DNA of 64,000 nucleotides from Erythroxylum novogranatense (GCA_029891385.1 CM057225.1:12189060-12253059); one strand, 5' to 3'. Numbered from the stretch's first letter, positions 24,314 to 35,782 are shown. Made by a program: numbers and translations. The notes: a model not told the origin generated them from the letters alone.

Positions 24314-24321
24314 TATTTATA
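24314..24321 (-). promoter_or_regulatory. Probable TATA box of the Tat antisense ORF
   Basis: TATAAATA on the minus strand lies about 195 bases before the ATG at 24121, in an otherwise non-coding stretch. It suggests the antisense ORF had its own promoter. No experiment supports this here. Confidence 0.45.
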
Positions 24322-24782
24322 GAGGATCGGCTAAATGGGCGTTCCAACCAATGCTTGACGCGTGGAGAAAATCTGAGCCAAGCTCAGACACGTGGCTGAA
24401 TCTGAACTGAGGTAAATTAGGGTTATAAGAAATCTGGAGCGGCGCAACAATTGAAAGGACGTACGTGACAGCTGCACAACGGTTACAAATTCTGAACATC
24501 TGTCAGAGGGCATGCGCCGTCAGTAATTATCACACTAGGTACCTTCACGCATTCAACATTGACGCTCACCCGATATATCCCAACGCGAGCTATCTCGCAA
24601 CAAGCATCAACGCAAACAGATCAGGACACCCAACCGACCGATCCCAATACTAACATTCGCGCGCTATACATTAATGCTCGACTGATCGAGCCTATTACGA
24701 GCTGTCCTACGGACGAGCTACAAGACCCTTACATACTCCTTCAACCCTTCTCCTTGCTCAGACTTGAGGAGTAGGGGGCTTA
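24322..24782 (+). other. Tat 3' untranslated stretch and polypurine tract
   Basis: No coding sequence is seen. The stretch ends in a purine-rich run (GAGGAGTAGGGGGCT, 24766-24780) that is the probable polypurine tract, next to the LTR start TGGTTGGG near 24783. Confidence 0.6.
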
Positions 24783-25623
24783 TGGTTGGGTCGGTCGTGC
24801 TGGGCCCGAACCCAATCATAACGACTCATAGGCCGATCGATCCATCTCTCAAGGATTGGTCTCACGCCTATCGACTATGCCAGGCCTAGGCCCAGTCCAC
24901 GCATCCATGGCCCATTCGCAGGTGGAAGTCTCCCATGCATACGTAAAGACTTAAACCTAGCATCTGTTCCTTATATAAGGTATAACTTGGCCATAATAGA
25001 GGTACGAGATCAGAACCCTATTCTCTCTATTTTACAGCAGCCTAAACCCTCACAAAAGACTAACTTGAGCGTCGGAGGGGCTTGCCGGATATCAACTGTA
25101 ACATCCCGACCCTAATGGGAAGGGTATATGGGTCTATTTGCAGGCTAGTAATTTGCATTTCATATTTCTGATGTGAACATTTATTTGGCCTCTGATTGTA
25201 GATGACTGAGTCTTTTGACATATGCACATATAGGTACATGCATTCATGACTTTTCCCGGAATTTGATTTTGTAAATGATTTGAATTGTGAATTTGCGAGA
25301 TAATTAGATTGGATTATGGTATATTGTGAATTATGGAATAATTGGGGGTGAATGGTGAAATTGGGCTGTGTTAGAATGATTGCAAAGTGATGTTGATAGT
25401 TAGGATAAGTTTCGAATAATTAGAGAAAATGTCCCACGAAATTCTCTCGAGTGGCGGACCGATTGATCGAATAGGACCAAAATAATTGTCCAATGGCTAT
25501 GGAAATTTAGATATACGATCTTGGAATTTAATATGTTGAGCCATTGAGATTTTGAGATGAGTGGACTGATTAGAAAGTTAAATGTTTTGGGAGGAAAAAT
25601 GATAAGAGGTTTATTGTTCTGTA

Positions 25624-25662
<39 letters not shown>

Positions 25663-28071
25663 TACGTTTAAAAAAAAGAAAAGAAAACAGAAATTGTTTC
25701 TCCTCCCTAGGGTTCGATCCTCTTCTCCTTCGATTGAGCTTCGCTTTCATTCTTCCCGCTGATCCTTGCTTGTTTGCTTTCTTACGTATAAGACCAACTC
25801 TAATCCTTGAAAGGATGAAGGATCATGAGATTTTGGGTGAAAAATCGTGATTGTTAGTCTTGGAAGAATTTTCGGAAGATTTGAGATTTAAGCTTCATTC
25901 GGTAAGTTTATGATTTCATGTTGTGATTATTGTGTTTAAAGCATGCATAGGGGTTAATTGTTAAAGATTTGAGTGTTTTAGTTGAGTTAATACTGGATTT
26001 TAGAGAGATAAAGAGGAAAAAGAAATCGGAGAAGACGAACCAGGGTCGCACGTCGCGATGAATAAATATTTAGACATCGCGACGAGGAAAGTGCTTAGAC
26101 GTCGCGGCGAGCAAAGTGGGGACGTCGCGGCGAGCGTGAATCATTGACGTCACGACGAGCCCTCTCCCTCACGTCGCAGCGACCGAAAGGAAACGTTACC
26201 GCAAGCGGCGTTTATCGTCACGGCGAAATACTCCGTGACGTCGCGACGAGCGTCTGTGCGTCGCGGCGAGGAACAATTTCTGATGTGTTTTAATTCGGTT
26301 TTTGAGGTATAACTAATTGTGTAGACCTCCAATTGAGGTGAGGTTTGATTTTCTATGATCTAGTGAATGAGGTTTATGATTAAGGAAAAGAATGAGAGTT
26401 TGAATTCGGGTTTTAGAGATCTCATTTAGTGAAAGAAAGTTATGAATGTGATTGTATTGCAACCTAAGGATAGTTTCCTGATGATTGGGTTATAATTATG
26501 AGAATTTTGAATATATGAATTCAGTGTAATTGGAGTCTTTATTAAGTGAATTTGATTTAGTTCAGTTTAGTGCATATGAATTGACAAATGGAACTAATTG
26601 GTATAAACGAAATTGGTGAGTTCTACGGCGTGTTATTGAATCGAAATGAGCCGATAGTGATCATTGAGTAAAAGAAAGTGGAAAGTGGGAAATGGTACTG
26701 GGAAAATCATGAATAGGCATAGTACATCTGTTATTCAAGGCATGTGCATCATTAATTATTTTTGACTGTGCATTTTATAATGAATGAAATTGATTGATTG
26801 TTATAGAGCCGATGGATCGATAATCCACAGACGATCTTTGGAGCTTCCAGCAACAACTAGAAGTTCGGTGAGTAACCTAGTTGGTTCCTCACCTTTATAT
26901 GTTTAATATCTTGCCATTATGCCATGTGGAGAGAATGGAGGGATGTATGTGTTTGTTTTGATTGATTTCGGACAACGGGTGTCCGAAGTATTTAAATGGG
27001 ATATTGAAGTGCAAAATGTGAATGCTACTGTGAAATGATTGGAAATGTTATTTGATACATGTGTATTGTCTATAGAGATATGAATGAACGCGTGAAATCC
27101 ATAATTGGTTAATAAAGAATGGTTGTGATTGGAGCATATTCTGATTGGAGCTATAAGCTCATCAATTGTGAAAAGGGAATAGTGCATACTCAGAGGGCTC
27201 TCTTATCCCTAATGTGAGCGAACAGTAGTGCATACCCAGGGGGCTCTCCTACTTGCTTAAAATGTGATTACTGTGAATGAACCGAGCTTTGAGCTCGAAG
27301 GGAGTAAGTGTATACCCAGAGGGCTCTCCTACTCCCTAAGTGTATTTGAATTCTGTTCCGTTAAGCGCCCAGTCACAACTCAAAGTAAAACAATGGAAAC
27401 TTTGGAAAGAGATTTGTGTGCAATGTTGTTATGTATGTGAATCGTGTGAAAGGCGATACGCCTTGTATGTGTACAAATTGGCAATGCCTGAGTTAATTTG
27501 GAATGTGATAATATGTAATAAGATGTGAATTGTTTGGTTATGTATACGTTGAGTGAACCATCGATGATGGTTTCTCACGGAGTTCGCAAACTCACCCAAC
27601 ATTGCAATTATTTTTCAGGAATTGAAGAATACCCCGTTAGTAAAACGAGAGTACGTTTGTAGGATTCAAGTGAAGGTCAGAAGTCGGGATCAGTTCGTGT
27701 CTGCATTACATGTCTTTGTTTTTGTAATAGAGTGTTTATTTGTATTTGTGAATATTGACCTCAATGGCTTTTGAATGTGTGTGTATTAAAATTTGATGTG
27801 ATTGAATAAGTACCCAATTTGGGCATGGAATTCCGCACATATGTTTAATAAAGAATAATGTACCGATTTCTGAATGAGTGGTTAGCACGCCACCCTCGCG
27901 GGGCACGGACTCGGATATCACCATCGATATCAGGTTCGGGTCTTGCGGGAGTGGGGTGTTACATCAACCCCTGATGTGCCTTGTGTTGTTTTGCAGGAGT
28001 TCTCGTGAGAAGCAGTCAACTCCATAGATCCAAACGGCAACGTGCAGCCTCGCCAGAACCAGGCTGAGCCA
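24783..28071 (+). repeat. 3' LTR of the Tat element, split by a Tekay-like solo LTR
   Basis: The LTR proper is about 420 bp: 24783-25096 and 27969-28071, with the target duplication between. It carries a TATA box TATATAA (24972-24978), the phrase ACTTGAGCGTCGGAGGGGCT common in Tat LTRs, and ends GGCTGAGCCA. The end was placed by comparison with the second copy ending at 34991, where homology also stops at CCA. The start is less certain by a few bases. Confidence 0.75.
25097..27963 (+). repeat. Solo LTR of a Tekay/Del-like element, nested in the Tat 3' LTR
   Basis: It starts TGTAACATCCCG, ends GGGGTGTTACA and is flanked by the perfect 5-bp duplication TCAAC (25092-25096 and 27964-27968). The 2867 bp hold no retrotransposon genes. 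It is related to the LTRs of the element at 35783-51625: both share the phrase with GAGTTCGCAAACTCACCCAAC (27570-27600). Internal features are an AT microsatellite (25626-25660), a cluster of CGTCGCGGCG-type words (26047-26271), three copies of a phrase around CCAGAGGGCTCTCCTACT (27184-27340), and mini-palindromes GAGCTATAAGCTC (27148-27160) and GAGCTTTGAGCTC (27284-27296). Confidence 0.9.
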
Positions 28072-28385
28072 CTACCTAAAGCCTAAAACTATTCTACACC
28101 AAAAATAAATTTTAATATAAAATGGTTAGAGTAATACTAAATTTGGTGTAAAAAGATTTTTAAAATATTCTCTTTTACATTAAATTTAGTGTCAAATTTT
28201 ACTCTAATAATTAAAAATGGCCTTAATATTACTAGTGGAAGAGCCGCCTTCATGCGACAATAGAACAAGGCTTTGAAGTCTCGTCTAACAGCCACCACAA
28301 ACGCAATCTCAATCCTAGAATACATTTATTAAACCAAAAAGCCCATTCAATCCAAAAGGTAAGGAGTTATATATAAACATAAAAT
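28072..28385. other. AT-rich flank between Tat LTR and MITE
   Basis: No gene or known repeat is visible. The last eight bases (28378-28385, CATAAAAT) are the left target duplication of the MITE. Confidence 0.5.
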
Positions 28386-28737
28386 TAGGGGTGAGCATTA
28401 TTCGGGCCGACTCGATTACCCGACCCAATCCGAATTAATTCGGGTAAGCAAATGCTAAATTTTGGATAATTCGGGTCGATACGGGTATTACTCGAATTAT
28501 TTTTCGACCGAGACGGGTAACTCTGAAAAAATTCGGGCCGGCCCGATTACCCGAATTAGGTTTAAAAGTATTATGAAATAGGGTAATTAGGATAATTCGA
28601 GTAAATCAGGTTGGGATAATTCAGGTAAATTGGGTAAATCGAGCCGGGTAAATAGATAATTCGGGAAAAATTCGTGTAATTCAGGTCGGGCCCGAACATT
28701 AAAAATTGGGCCTGAATTACCCGAATGCTCACCCCTA
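28386..28737. mobile_element. hAT-type MITE, 352 bp
   Basis: Terminal inverted repeats TAGGGGTGAGCATT and AATGCTCACCCCTA bound the element. The perfect 8-bp target duplication CATAAAAT (28378-28385 and 28738-28745) is the hallmark of hAT transposition. The interior consists of many variants of TTCGGGTAA and its complement TTACCCGAA on both strands and has no coding capacity. It would be moved by a hAT transposase encoded elsewhere. Confidence 0.93.
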
Positions 28738-28745
28738 CATAAAAT

Positions 28746-29205
28746 AGCGGGCATGCGATTGATTTTCTAGATCTTAATTTAAAAAAAAAAGCTATCATGT
28801 TTTAAGAAGTAAACTAAACACAACAAACTTCAAAAATAAATTATATTAAAATTTATGAGACTTAAATCAACATGTAATATTTAAATATTCTTAAAATTTT
28901 GTTTACTTTAATTAGAGTATCAAAATGTCAAAAAATTATTGTTTTAAAATCGACTAGAAAAACTTACTAAAAAATGTTGAAAGAGATTTTAGGAATTCAA
29001 AATTTAATTGAAAAATATTATTACATAAAATTAATTGATTTATTTTAGTTTATAAGAATTTATTAATTTATTAAAATTAACTAATCAACTAACCAATTTT
29101 TAAAACCAAAATAAAAAAATTGAGTTTTTTTAATTTTTCTTTTCAAAATTGACGAGTCGTAGTTGACATCCAAAGTTAGAAGTTTTTGTTTTGCAAAAGA
29201 TTTCC
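28746..29205. other. AT-rich intergenic stretch
   Basis: Very AT-rich, with runs of A and T. I see no gene or identifiable repeat. It ends at the start of a Tekay-like LTR. Confidence 0.5.
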
Positions 29206-32200
29206 TGTAACATCCCATCAACGATGGGAAGGGTAAAATAGTAATTTAGAATTGTTTATGAGTGCTTAAAATTGTCTTAATATGTTCATGCATACACATA
29301 CAAGTGAATAGTAAATTTTGCGCATGTAAATGACTGTACATGCATTCATGACTTTTCCTGGTATATTTGGTCATAAATGTGATTGGTATGAAAAATATGA
29401 TTTGTGTGTATGAAAAAAAATTAATTAATTGGAGAGGGTTATTGAGGTTTGAGAATTTTTAGTAAATTTTAAAAAAAATTCTAAAAAATTTCGGAGAAAT
29501 TTTTCGGACTAGGAAAAATGACAAGGGGCAGAATGATGGTTTACCAGTAGTAGAAACTATTGCCCAATGGCATTGAAATTTTTGATAAATGACCTTTGGA
29601 TTTATTGACAAGTGGTATTAAAAATTAAGAGACTATTGGCTTAGAAATTTGAGATAAAATAGACTAGTTACTTTAGAGACAAAATGGAGCCTTGGGAGAG
29701 TGACATGTGGCAAGTGACATGTGTCACTTGCCACACATGTCACTTGCCACACCACTTATATTTCACGAAATTCATTAAGTGAAAGACCATCTTTTGGGTC
29801 TTTCACTTGTTAAACACGATTCAAGCTTCCTTCATCTCCTTTTTCTTCATTTCTTCGTTCATTCTCTCCTTCTCACGACACTCTCTTCTTCAAAGCTTTA
29901 AAGTTGAACCTTGCCTTCTTCCGTCACTACCCACTTAAATACCTTGCTACTTTCTTCTTCATACTAATGGAATCCAACCTATTCCACTTTACCAAGGTGA
30001 AGATAGTGTTTGTGGAGGAGCTAGAGTTTCTTGGTGTTTTGAAGGAGCTTGGAAGCTAAATCAAGTAAGTATCTTGTTAATATCATGGGTTTTGGTTAAA
30101 TGAAACAATTGTGATGATAGTTTAGAGGCTACTTGCATGAGATGGGATTTTGGGGTATATGGGTGTTGTGTATAGTGATGGGTGTGTAAATTTGAGTTAT
30201 TGATGAGTGATGTTTTATAGAAATGTTATAGAGGTTGAATGACCTTGATAAAGAGTTTGTATATGCTAGAATGAAGGGTAAATTGAGTTTAGATGACTTA
30301 ATTATGTGAATTGTATGTGTGGGTCATGATTGATGGAAAACCTAGGTAAAGTTCTTTCTTTTGTTTATGTATGATGATTAATGATATATATAGATAATGT
30401 GTTATAGAGAGATTTTGGAAGTTAGACTTTGTCTATAATGAGGTATAGGATGAGTAGTGGTTAATTGTTAGAAGTTGAAAAAATTTGGATTTGTACATGT
30501 TTCAATATATTTCCCATAACTTTTTATCTGGTTGAGCAATTGAGATGAAGCTTGACTTGACTTAAACTTGAGGAGTTTGGATACATTTCTTGTGAAGGAG
30601 GTGCTGTCCAATTTTGGCTTGAAGAGTTCCAAATTTTGACTTGAATGTGACATTGTGTGTAGGGATGAACAGTTATTCGAGAATCGCATAATTGTGATAT
30701 GAAACTTTGGAAATTTTTCTGTGTTGATTTAGGCATATTTTGCTAGATTGGTCTTCATTAAAGTTTTAGCATTTCTTGTTAGCTTTCTATCTCCACTAAG
30801 TATGACACTTTTTGATTTTGAGGTTGAAAGTTATGACTTGTTAATTTTCAGATGGTATTTCAAAGTATTAATGTGCTTTGTGTGTGAAATGTCTCTAAGT
30901 ATGGGTTTTGTGGTTACTGTACTTTGAAGTCAATTCTGGACTGTTATGGTTTAAATTAGCTCAAGTGGTCTTATGGAAAGTTGTAAAGGAATGTCTTAGT
31001 TTAGTAATGATGTATAATATGCTATTTTTGGATGTAAGAATTGTAAGTTATGGATTTTTAAAGTATGGATATGGTTTAGGTGATATCTTTATTTAACAAT
31101 CTTTAACAGGGCAGCCACAATCATGTGAGAAATTGACCTAGTTAGAAGTTTAATTTGCTTCTAAGTCCTGCATGAGAATTGTAGCATGTTTTCTGATCTT
31201 TTCATTGATAGAAAGCATGGAATTTTTGGACAATGGGATAGGAAGTTATGAGTTTGAGAAGATTGTGGTACTGTTAGGATGACATGTGCAGGGTAGAAAC
31301 TTTGATTGAGATTATGACCCATTTAGAGGTTGAATTTTCTTTCACGTTGTTCATGAAAGTTGTAAAATATGTTCTGATATTTCTTTTGATATAAAGCTTG
31401 GAATTTTTGGCAAAGGGAATGGGAAGATATAATTTTTGGAAGAATATTGTACTGCTTTGGAAAATTATGATTAGGCAGAAACTTTGATTGAATTTTTGAC
31501 ACCCTTAGGGATAAAATTGGTTTGTGAGTCCTTGAAGGAACTTATAGGGTTGTCTATGATCTTTCTAATGATACCAAATTTGTCACATTTGGACACTTGT
31601 GTGAAAAGTTAGGTTTTGTGAAAGAAGAGAGGGAAATAGATACAAATGTGATTTTCTTATAATTGTATTTTTTGTGATTATTTGACCATTTTGTCATTCT
31701 TTTGTGTATAATTTTGTCATCCGACCTCTGATTGACCTGATTCTCGAGACATCGGAGTTGTGAGATATTTAATTTCATTTTTTTGTGAAATTGTGAATTT
31801 TTGGAGATGAAATTGACATTGATTGATTAAGTCAAAGTGAGAGGACCGAGCGATTATTTTTCTGATCCGTGTTTTAGCAATAATTGGACCTATAGAGATC
31901 CGAATTGAGTGATTTTAGTATCTATAGATTTCTAATGCATAGAGGAATTTTTCTATCAAGGAGAGGTTGCCTAGGTTTTCCTATGTGGATTGATTTATCG
32001 ATCGGAAGTAGTAGACCCGAAAGTATGGTTTTAGAAAAATTGCAATAAACATAAATTGCGAGTTTAAGGATTTTAGTGCGGCTAAACCCTAGGCATACCT
32101 GAGTTGTGATAACGAAATGGTTTTGAGATAAAATTTATAGATTGATACCGGATAGTCATGTACATGCATCGTATATATATGTGCATCAATGAGTATAATT

Positions 32201-32322
32201 GTGCAAAATTATTAATGTGTGCAACGATTGAATAAAAGGGTCAGCGAAGCTAAGAGTTCGCAATGCGTTTCTGCATTTGGAAGTAAATGCTAATCTGGAG
32301 CGTACTGTGAGTAGACCGAGAT
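29206..32322 (+). repeat. Tekay/Del-like LTR, first copy
   Basis: It starts TGTAACATCCC like the other Tekay-type LTRs here. The first ~1055 bases align with 32323-33361, so the two form a direct repeat. Hairpins at 29707-29734 and 29777-29808 flank a probable TATA region (CTTATAT, near 29755). From about 30757 to 31615 it contains five degenerate copies of an ~85-bp module. The 3' end is unclear: no typical CA end is seen before the second copy starts, so this is a partial or rearranged LTR. Short open frames inside are not genes. Confidence 0.7.
29707..29808 (+). promoter_or_regulatory. Two strong hairpins around the LTR TATA region
   Basis: Hairpin 1: GTGGCAAGTGACA (29707-29719) and its exact reverse complement (29722-29734), 2-base spacer. 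Hairpin 2: AAGTGAAAGACC (29777-29788) and its exact reverse complement (29797-29808), 8-base loop. CTTATAT lies between them. Both recur intact in the second copy at 32823-32850 and 32877-32908. Confidence 0.75.
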
Positions 32323-33361
32323 TGAAACATCTCATCACCGATGGGAAGGGTATAATAGTAATTTGAAATAGTTTATGAGTGCTTAGAATTGTCTTAATAT
32401 GTTCATGCATACACATACAAATGAATAGTAAATTTGACACATGTAAATGACTGTACATGCATTCATGATTTTTTCCGGTATATTTGGTCATAAATGTGAT
32501 TGGTATGAAAAATATGATTTGTGTGTATGAATAAAAATTAATTAATTGGAGAGGGTTATTGAGGTTTGAGAATTTTTAGTGAATTTTAGAATTTTTCTGA
32601 AAAAATTCGAGGAAATTTTCCGGACTAGTAAAAATGACAAGGGGCAAAATGATGGTTTACCGGTAGTAGAAACTATTGCCCAATGGCATTGAAATTTTTG
32701 AAAAATGACCTTCGGATTTATTGACAAGTGGTATTAAAAATTAAGAGACTATTGGCTTAGAAATTTGAGATGAAATAGACTAGTTATTTTAGAGACCAAA
32801 TGGAGCCTTGGGAGAGTGACATGTGGCAAGTGACATGTGTCACTTGCCACACCACTTATATGTCACGAAATTCATTAAGTGAAAGACCATCTTTTGGGTC
32901 TTTCACTTGCTAAACACGATTCAAGCTTCCTTCATCTCCTTTTTCTTCATTTCTTCGTTCATTCTCTCCTTCTCATGACACTTTCTTCTTCAAAGCTTCA
33001 AAGTTGAACTTTGCCTTCTTCCGTCACTACCCACTTAAATACCTTGCTACTTTCTTCTTCATGCTAATGGAATCCAACCTATTCCACCTTACCAAGGTGA
33101 AGATAGTGTTTGTTGAGGAGCTAGAGTTTCTTGGTGTTTTGAAGGATCTTGGAAGCTAAATTAAGTAAGTATCTTGTTAATATCATGGGTTTTGGTTAAA
33201 TGAAACAATTGTGATGATTGTTTAGAGGCTAATTGCATGATATGGGATTTTGGGGTATATGGGTGTCGTGTATAGTGATGGGTGTGTAAATTTGAGTTAT
33301 TGATGAGTGATGTTTTATAGAACTATTATAGAGGTTGAATGACCTTGATAAAGAGTTTGTA
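32323..33361 (+). repeat. Tekay/Del-like LTR, second copy, truncated
   Basis: The copy begins TGAAACATCTC, matching 29206 onward, and follows it closely until AAAGAGTTTGTA at 33361, where it breaks into the Tat fragment. In the first copy the matching point is near 30261. It lacks the 21-bp extra repeat seen after hairpin 1 in the first copy. Confidence 0.85.
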
Positions 33362-34562
33362 GGCCTGTCGGTGCTCTTCGCCACTCCTTTCCCCTTGCTT
33401 TCTTTCCCTTTCTCTTTCCTATCTCCACCCGACGGGCCGGACGGTAGGTCAGCAAGCCAAACAATTCTCTTCCTCTTAAGAGGTGGCTCCACCTCCTCTT
33501 CCTCCTCTTCCGAACCCGCTCGGCCCGCACTCGCTGGCACGATCGGCAATGACGCCGACACGACAGGACGATCTTCAGTGGGCAGAGGGGCCAGCGACAC
33601 TGTGGAATGGCCCGGCTCCACTGGCAGAGCGGCACCTTCACCGGTCTCTGCCTCCTTCTTCTTTTTCTTCCTTTCGGCCTGCTTTTTGGATTTAAAGGGG
33701 AAGGGAGGACCTAGAGAAATCTTCTATCCTCACAATGGCTGCACAGCAATAAAATAGGTCAGAAAGCGAAACCAATACTAAAAAATATAGCAAATAATTG
33801 AACCATGAAGGGTCAACCAGACGGGGCGGTTTCCTCTCCTAGCCCGCTAATTTGTGGCGGGGGGTCTATTAGGAAGGAATCGACCGAGCCACCCCCCCAC
33901 CGCGATATCCCAAAATGAGCCGAGCGAAGTCATATCGACCGAGCCCCTTTATGCGATCGACCACCTCCCACTCCTCTCTACTAAGAGATACGCTCGACAT
34001 GCCGTTCCACCGCTCGGCTAAAGGATACCTCCACTGCTGGGACTCGAAGGAGCATCCTGAGGGTTTCACAAAGAAGTACTTCGTTCGCCAAGCGGAGATT
34101 TTCAAAGCTGTTCCAGCCGGGAGATATCTGGCATCCCTATATTGCAGAGAAGGGATCCCGGCTCCAGAGATCGGACTCTGGTTCATCCTCAAAAAGTGAC
34201 GCAGGAAGCCGACCGAAGGCAGACAACCAAACCAATGACACAGCAAGGCCAAACTGTTAATGAACCTCCAGCCATTTAGAGGAATTTGACTCGGCATCAA
34301 CTGGAAATCGACGCACACTCGTGAATAATCGGGGCATACGGGAGCCTCATACCACCAACCGAAAAGAAACTATCGGAAATATCAAAATACCCACTTAGAT
34401 TGCTGAAGATTCTTTCATTCCCAACGGCCAGCCTAGGCTACCAGGACATAGGGATATTATTCATGATGATTGACCGTTTTAACTCTGCTGGAGTCATCGT
34501 CGATTTATCTCTCGGGGGCTCCTCCACAACCAGCTCATCCTTCAGTTCTCTCGTCGACGTGA
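33362..34562 (-). pseudogene. Second Tat copy: antisense ORF fragment
   Basis: This matches the antisense ORF at 22880-24050 in sequence and orientation. Minus-strand pieces read GWRFINSLALLCHWFGCLPS (near 34270-34210), WRTKYFFVK, and EEEEEEVEPPLKRKRI (33530-33470). It is truncated at both ends: by the Tekay-like LTR at 33361 and by a junction at 34562. The coiled-coil part is missing. It is a degraded fragment, and the acidic linker shows frameshifts relative to the WRF part. Confidence 0.8.
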
Positions 34563-34768
34563 CGTAATAATTATGCAATAATTATATTTAATTATATATA
34601 ATATTTAAAATATTTTTAAAAAATAAAAAAAAAAAAGTCAGACCGGTCAATTGATCGGTTTTAACCGGTTCAGACTGGGTCAATTCATAACTGGTTTTGA
34701 TGGATAAACCGGACCGAACGACCGATCGGTTGGACCAGCAGGTCCGGTTCGGGTTTGAAAACAGAGTC
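34563..34768. other. Unidentified 206-bp segment replacing part of the Tat copy
   Basis: The first ~80 bases are almost pure A/T. The remainder is rich in GGT/ACC words such as ACCGGTCAATTGATCGGT and AACCGGTTCAGACTGG. Compared with the complete copy at 24055-24990, about 0.9 kb of Tat sequence is missing here. It may be an inserted MITE-like element with loss of Tat sequence. No clear terminal repeat or target duplication is visible. Confidence 0.5.
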
Positions 34769-34988
34769 TACCATAATAGAGGTACGTGATCACAATTCTA
34801 GTTTTCTCTGCTCACGGCGACCCTACCTACACAAAAGACTGACTTGAGCGTCGGAAGGGCTTATCGGGAAACAACCCCCGATGTACCTTCTTTGTTTTGC
34901 AGGGACCTTCAAGCTGTAACTCGTGCGAGAAGCAGTCAACTCCATGGATCCAAACGGCAACGTGTAGCCTCGCTAGAATCAGGCTGAA

Positions 34989-34991
<3 letters not shown>
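34769..34991 (+). repeat. 3' end of the LTR of the second Tat copy
   Basis: It aligns with 24991-25096 plus 27969-28071, without the Tekay insertion: shared phrases are ACTTGAGCGTCGGA, TTGTTTTGCAGG and AGAAGCAGTCAACTCCATGG. Homology stops at GGCTGAACCA (34991), directly followed by an AT microsatellite. The uninterrupted sequence confirms the empty site of the insertion at 25097. Confidence 0.85.

Positions 34992-35042
<51 letters not shown>
34992..35042. repeat. (AT)n microsatellite
   Basis: About 25 uninterrupted TA dinucleotides directly after the Tat LTR end. Confidence 0.95.
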
Positions 35043-35044
<2 letters not shown>

Positions 35045-35591
35045 TGATGGTTGAGATATGTTTTTTTCTCCTTACTATATCATATGTTTTGGGCTTCTAG
35101 TTTTTTTATTGTGTTTCTGGTTTTGTTGTTATAACTTATGTCGTGTTTCATTTGTTTTTCTTCTCCGTCTTGACTATTAGGAAATAAGTGTTGAAAGGTG
35201 ACAAATGCATGATCTTTACAGTGAAACATAGTTCATACGCAAACCAAAAAAAAGGAGAGTTTTATGTTTTTTTAATGCATTTTTATGAATGGTCTTCAAC
35301 AATAACACAAAAAAATGTTGGTTTTCGTTTTTTTGGATGCTTTTATTGTCAAAAGCAAGAAAAGAAAAGTGTTTTTAAATGCAGAAACCTGAAACGCAAC
35401 AAAAAAGAAGAAGAGGCTTCTTCTCGAATAACCATTCAATAATACATGTACATGTAACATGTAACATGTGCCCCGTAAGAGGAATAGGCACATTGCTTCT
35501 TCACTTATTATACAACCTGTGCACTGTCTAACCATTGAATATAAGTATAATAAGACAAAAACTACTTAGCAAGTGGCTTTGTCAGTTTCAA
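35043..35591. other. Intergenic stretch, nothing recognised
   Basis: Mixed AT-rich sequence. The 84-codon frame at 35188-35442 on the plus strand has low-complexity, Lys-rich composition and no recognisable domain. I would not call it a gene. Confidence 0.45.
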
Positions 35592-35716
35592 TATATATAT
35601 ACATATATATGTATATACATATATATATATGTATATACATATATATATATATGTATATATATATGTATATAAATATATGTATATACATATATATATGTAC
35701 ATATATATATATATAT
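35592..35716. repeat. Degenerate AT microsatellite with GTATATAC units
   Basis: AT dinucleotides are interspersed with TATATGTATATACATATA words, which form nested palindromes. The tract ends directly before the duplicated segment starting at 35717. Confidence 0.9.
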
Positions 35717-35782
35717 GCAAATATTATATAAATTTGTGACATGACCTTATTGAATTATAAATATAATATAAAGAATTAGAAA
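35717..35782. repeat. Left part of a tandemly duplicated AT-rich unit, split by the Tekay element
   Basis: GCAAATATTATATAAATTTG begins at 35717 and again at 51940, and the following ~60 bases match. The remainder of this first unit continues after the Tekay element at 51631. AGAAA at 35778-35782 is the left target duplication of that element. Confidence 0.88.

Larger units (their letters stand above)
4859..28071 (+). mobile_element. Tat-lineage Ty3/gypsy retrotransposon, 5' LTR missing, three nested insertions
   Basis: Order on the plus strand is primer-binding site, gag, protease, reverse transcriptase, RNase H, integrase, a 56-bp tandem array, an ORF on the opposite strand, a polypurine tract and a 3' LTR. 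An extra antisense ORF and a tandem array between integrase and 3' LTR are known features of the Tat/Ogre lineage. Removing the three nested insertions leaves about 10.4 kb. No 5' LTR is recognisable before 4859, so the left end is truncated or rearranged. Every coding domain has stops or frameshifts. The nested insertions at 7548-11977, 16680-22209 and 25097-27963 are all younger than this element. Confidence 0.85.

Noticed and set aside
25626..25850. 97-codon frame with Ile-Tyr run
   Set aside because: It arises from the AT microsatellite in the solo LTR and adjacent low-complexity sequence.
35188..35442. 84-codon frame as a host gene
   Set aside because: Low-complexity, Lys-rich, no recognisable domain or splice context.
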